DNA from: VRUE01 sp050258095
GTDB lineage: Bacteria; Actinomycetota; Thermoleophilia; Solirubrobacterales; 70-9
Length of the DNA: 64,000 nucleotides
Direction: 5' to 3'
Assembly (NCBI GenBank): GCA_050258095.1
Contig: JBLMYD010000085.1
Span: forward strand, 28,854-92,853
Under the pieces are notes generated by a model. It was not told where the DNA came from and ran no database searches. It was given only the letters and a program-made list of their open reading frames with translations. This document shows positions 62,871-64,000 of the stretch, piece by piece. The translations under genes were made by a program, and so were the position numbers. Position 1 is the stretch's first letter. The number at the start of each line of letters is the position of its first letter.

Positions 62871-62944
62871 GCCGGAGTAGCTCAGCTGGTCAGAGCAGCG
62901 GAATCATAATCCGCGTGTCGGGGGTTCGAGTCCCTCCTCCGGCA
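62871..62944 (+). tRNA. tRNA with CAT anticodon (Met or Ile2)
   Basis: 74-nt cloverleaf: acceptor GCCGGAG/CTCCGGC, D arm GCTC...GAGC, anticodon stem GCGGA/TCCGC with loop ATCATAA, T arm GGGGG-TTCGAGT-CCCTC with one mismatch position, discriminator A. The paired first base argues against initiator tRNA. With the other CAT tRNA at 8206-8279, one may read Met and the other Ile AUA. Confidence 0.92.
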
Positions 62945-63049
62945 TCGCAGTGCAGTGCGGAATGCGCCGCTTCCCGAGGTCCAGAGAGTCCGATTTGGCA
63001 TGGGGGTGGCAACCGAAGTGGCAACCGTCTAGCCGCGAACAGCCGCAAG

Positions 63050-63460
63050 TCACTCGGGATAGCGGCCGTGCAGACGCTTGTGGGCGCGCTCGTACACGGT
63101 GCGGGTGGCCGGGTTGTCGGGATGGCGCTCCCCGAAGGCAATGAAGTTCCAGACGAGGCTGCCGTCCGGGTTTTGCGCCAACTGGAACACGAAGCCGAAC
63201 GGCGCCTCAGAGGCTCCCTGCTTCCCGAGCGGCACGTACGCCTTCACGCAGCCGACAAGTCTCGTCCCGCTCGCCTCGTCGTCTGCCTCGCACTTCTGTA
63301 GATCGAGAGCGGCTTTTCCGCCCTCGATTTCTCGGCGGGCGCGCTCCGCCTGGATACGCGCCTCTGAGCGCTCATCCAAGCGCTCAACCTCTTCTTGCCA
63401 CTCCTCGCGGTCGAACCGGATCGAGACTGGCGGCAGATTTCTACGTTCTGGCGAAGCCAC
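63050..63460 (-). CDS. Hypothetical 136-aa protein, possible toxin partner
   Basis: The product starts at GTG 63460 and has a charged coiled-coil N-terminal part (VERLDERSEARIQAERARRE), then a beta-rich part with VGCVKAYVPLGKQG, PFGFVFQLAQNPDGSLVWNF and a C-terminus RTVYERAHKRLHGRYP. No family recognised. It follows a 72-aa antitoxin-like gene by 54 bp and sits 3' of a tRNA, so a toxin or island cargo role is possible but unproven. Confidence 0.55.
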   Translation of the reverse strand: MASPERRNLPPVSIRFDREEWQEEVERLDERSEARIQAERARREIEGGKAALDLQKCEADDEASGTRLVGCVKAYVPLGKQGASEAPFGFVFQLAQNPDGSLVWNFIAFGERHPDNPATRTVYERAHKRLHGRYPE

Positions 63461-63514
63461 GTGCAGCGGGACGATAAGCGCTACCGAAAAGCCAAACCGC
63501 CGAACGGGACGAGG

Positions 63515-63733
63515 CTAGCCCTCGCCGTCAGTCGGGAGATCGCCAGCGATTCGCTCGAAATCCTCCGCCGAAGCGGGTTTCATGCCCCGCTTCTCGTAAA
63601 GCTCTGAGATCGGGGTTATCGGCGGCTCAATCGTCAGCCCACCGGTCTTGTCCGGGACGACCTCGTAGCGCCGCCCCTCGATTTCGACCAACTCGCCGAC
63701 GTGAAGATCGAGCTTCTTGACCGCAGTTGCCAT
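63515..63733 (-). CDS. Small antitoxin-like protein, 72 aa
   Basis: ATG 63731-63733 opens MATAVKKLDLHVGELVEIEG and continues RRYEVVPDKTGGLTIEPPIT, a beta-hairpin start like AbrB/SpoVT-type or similar small antitoxins, then a helical tail with acidic end DLPTDGEG. No family is certain. The gene order small acidic protein then larger basic protein fits a toxin-antitoxin layout. Confidence 0.5.
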   Translation of the reverse strand: MATAVKKLDLHVGELVEIEGRRYEVVPDKTGGLTIEPPITPISELYEKRGMKPASAEDFERIAGDLPTDGEG

Positions 63734-64000
63734 ATGTCCATGGTAGCCGGACGCGACAGATGGGTTTTCCGCCGACCGAGCCACAGCGTTCGCCCGATCC
63801 CGATCCCGACGCAGAGCCGAAATAGGCCGCTAAGCAGATTCCCCGAATCTGCCCTACGCCTTCCTTCATTCAGCTATCAAGACCATATGGAGAGCCGCCC
63901 GTCGCGGCCCGCCGTCCTCGGGCGCGGGTAGAAGGGCCGGCACCCCGCGCAAAGCACTGCGGGGACTGAGCCGCAGGATGGGCCTGCGGCCGACACCCCA
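63734..64000. other. Non-coding right edge with two hairpins
   Basis: No convincing gene is seen in these 267 bp. Two perfect stems lie at the end: CCCCGC/GCGGGG (63943-63948 with 63959-63964) and GCCGCAGG/CCTGCGGC (63970-63977 with 63983-63990), flanked by near-direct repeats GGCCGGCACCCC and GGCCGACACCCC. This could be the start of a structured RNA or repeat array cut by the window edge. Confidence 0.35.

Noticed and set aside
62890..63141. Open frame antisense to the CAT tRNA encoding a GGGTRTPDTRIM-like end
   Set aside because: This peptide is the well-known artefact of translating a tRNA gene backwards.
63627..63869. Open frame of 80 codons upstream of the 72-aa antitoxin-like gene
   Set aside because: Overlaps that gene out of frame, has Gly/Ser-rich random-looking sequence and no ribosome-binding site.

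Overview
The window is about 70% GC chromosomal DNA, mostly minus-strand operons with frequent ATGA/GTGA stop-start overlaps, and GTG and TTG starts. Gene content and order point to an actinobacterium of the Thermoleophilia/Solirubrobacterales type; this is inference from synteny and composition, not from a marker-gene search. The block tlyA-nadK-recN-steA-mctB-pyrG-xerD follows the order known from Mycobacterium, and aroC-aroK-aroB-aroQ-pepQ-efp-nusB is the usual actinobacterial shikimate/translation block. A likely 6S RNA lies beside aspS/hisS/mnmA, much as 6S-1 does in Bacillus.

Layout. 1-4.8 kb: TrmH-family methyltransferase (partial), rplT, rpmI, infC and thrS, interrupted by an opposite-strand wecB. 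5-11.8 kb: membrane protein, a DUF1330 gene cluster with a hicBA toxin-antitoxin pair whose toxin carries an in-frame TAG, an HPt protein, a thioredoxin-like lipoprotein, an SDR, a glycosyltransferase and two tRNAs. 11.9-13.9 kb: two accessory genes (HNH protein, restriction-nuclease-like protein) beside tRNA-Asn. 14-19.9 kb: replication and repair genes (dnaG, dgt, recO, mutM, xerD) plus a decayed metallo-beta-lactamase-fold gene. 20-32.1 kb: DUF3866, M20 peptidase, pyrG, a GT4-family membrane transferase, mctB, steA, recN, an MFS exporter, nadK, tlyA.

32.1-36.0 kb is a visibly lower-GC accessory island between tlyA and dxs: small ORFs, antitoxin-like genes, a second hicA broken by a frameshift, a DUF2283 gene and a TIGR02391-type gene, with three copies of a 24-27 bp direct repeat, two of which run into strong terminator hairpins. 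36-52.8 kb returns to housekeeping: dxs, ispA, nusB, efp, a short insertion (secreted protein, SDR, M42 peptidase, diguanylate cyclase), then pepQ, aroQ, an aroK-aroB fusion, aroC, aroE, mltG, ruvX, alaS. 52.9-64 kb: an ECF sigma factor fused to its own zinc-finger anti-sigma and membrane anchor, a secreted two-repeat cysteine protein, an IscU-like/MnmA fusion, 6S RNA, aspS, hisS, metallohydrolase, formiminotransferase-like and M29 peptidase genes, a CAT-anticodon tRNA and a toxin-antitoxin-like pair.

The most unusual signal is non-coding. Several families of dispersed structured repeats sit in gene borders. One family has three copies with exactly the same 50-bp plan (10-bp arm, 8, a 15-nt core starting GGTC and ending GGCAC, 7, 10-bp arm). 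A second has two copies of a roughly 115-nt nested hairpin whose outer arms differ in sequence but stay paired. A third is a palindrome with a conserved inner hairpin. No CRISPR array, complete insertion sequence or prophage was seen.
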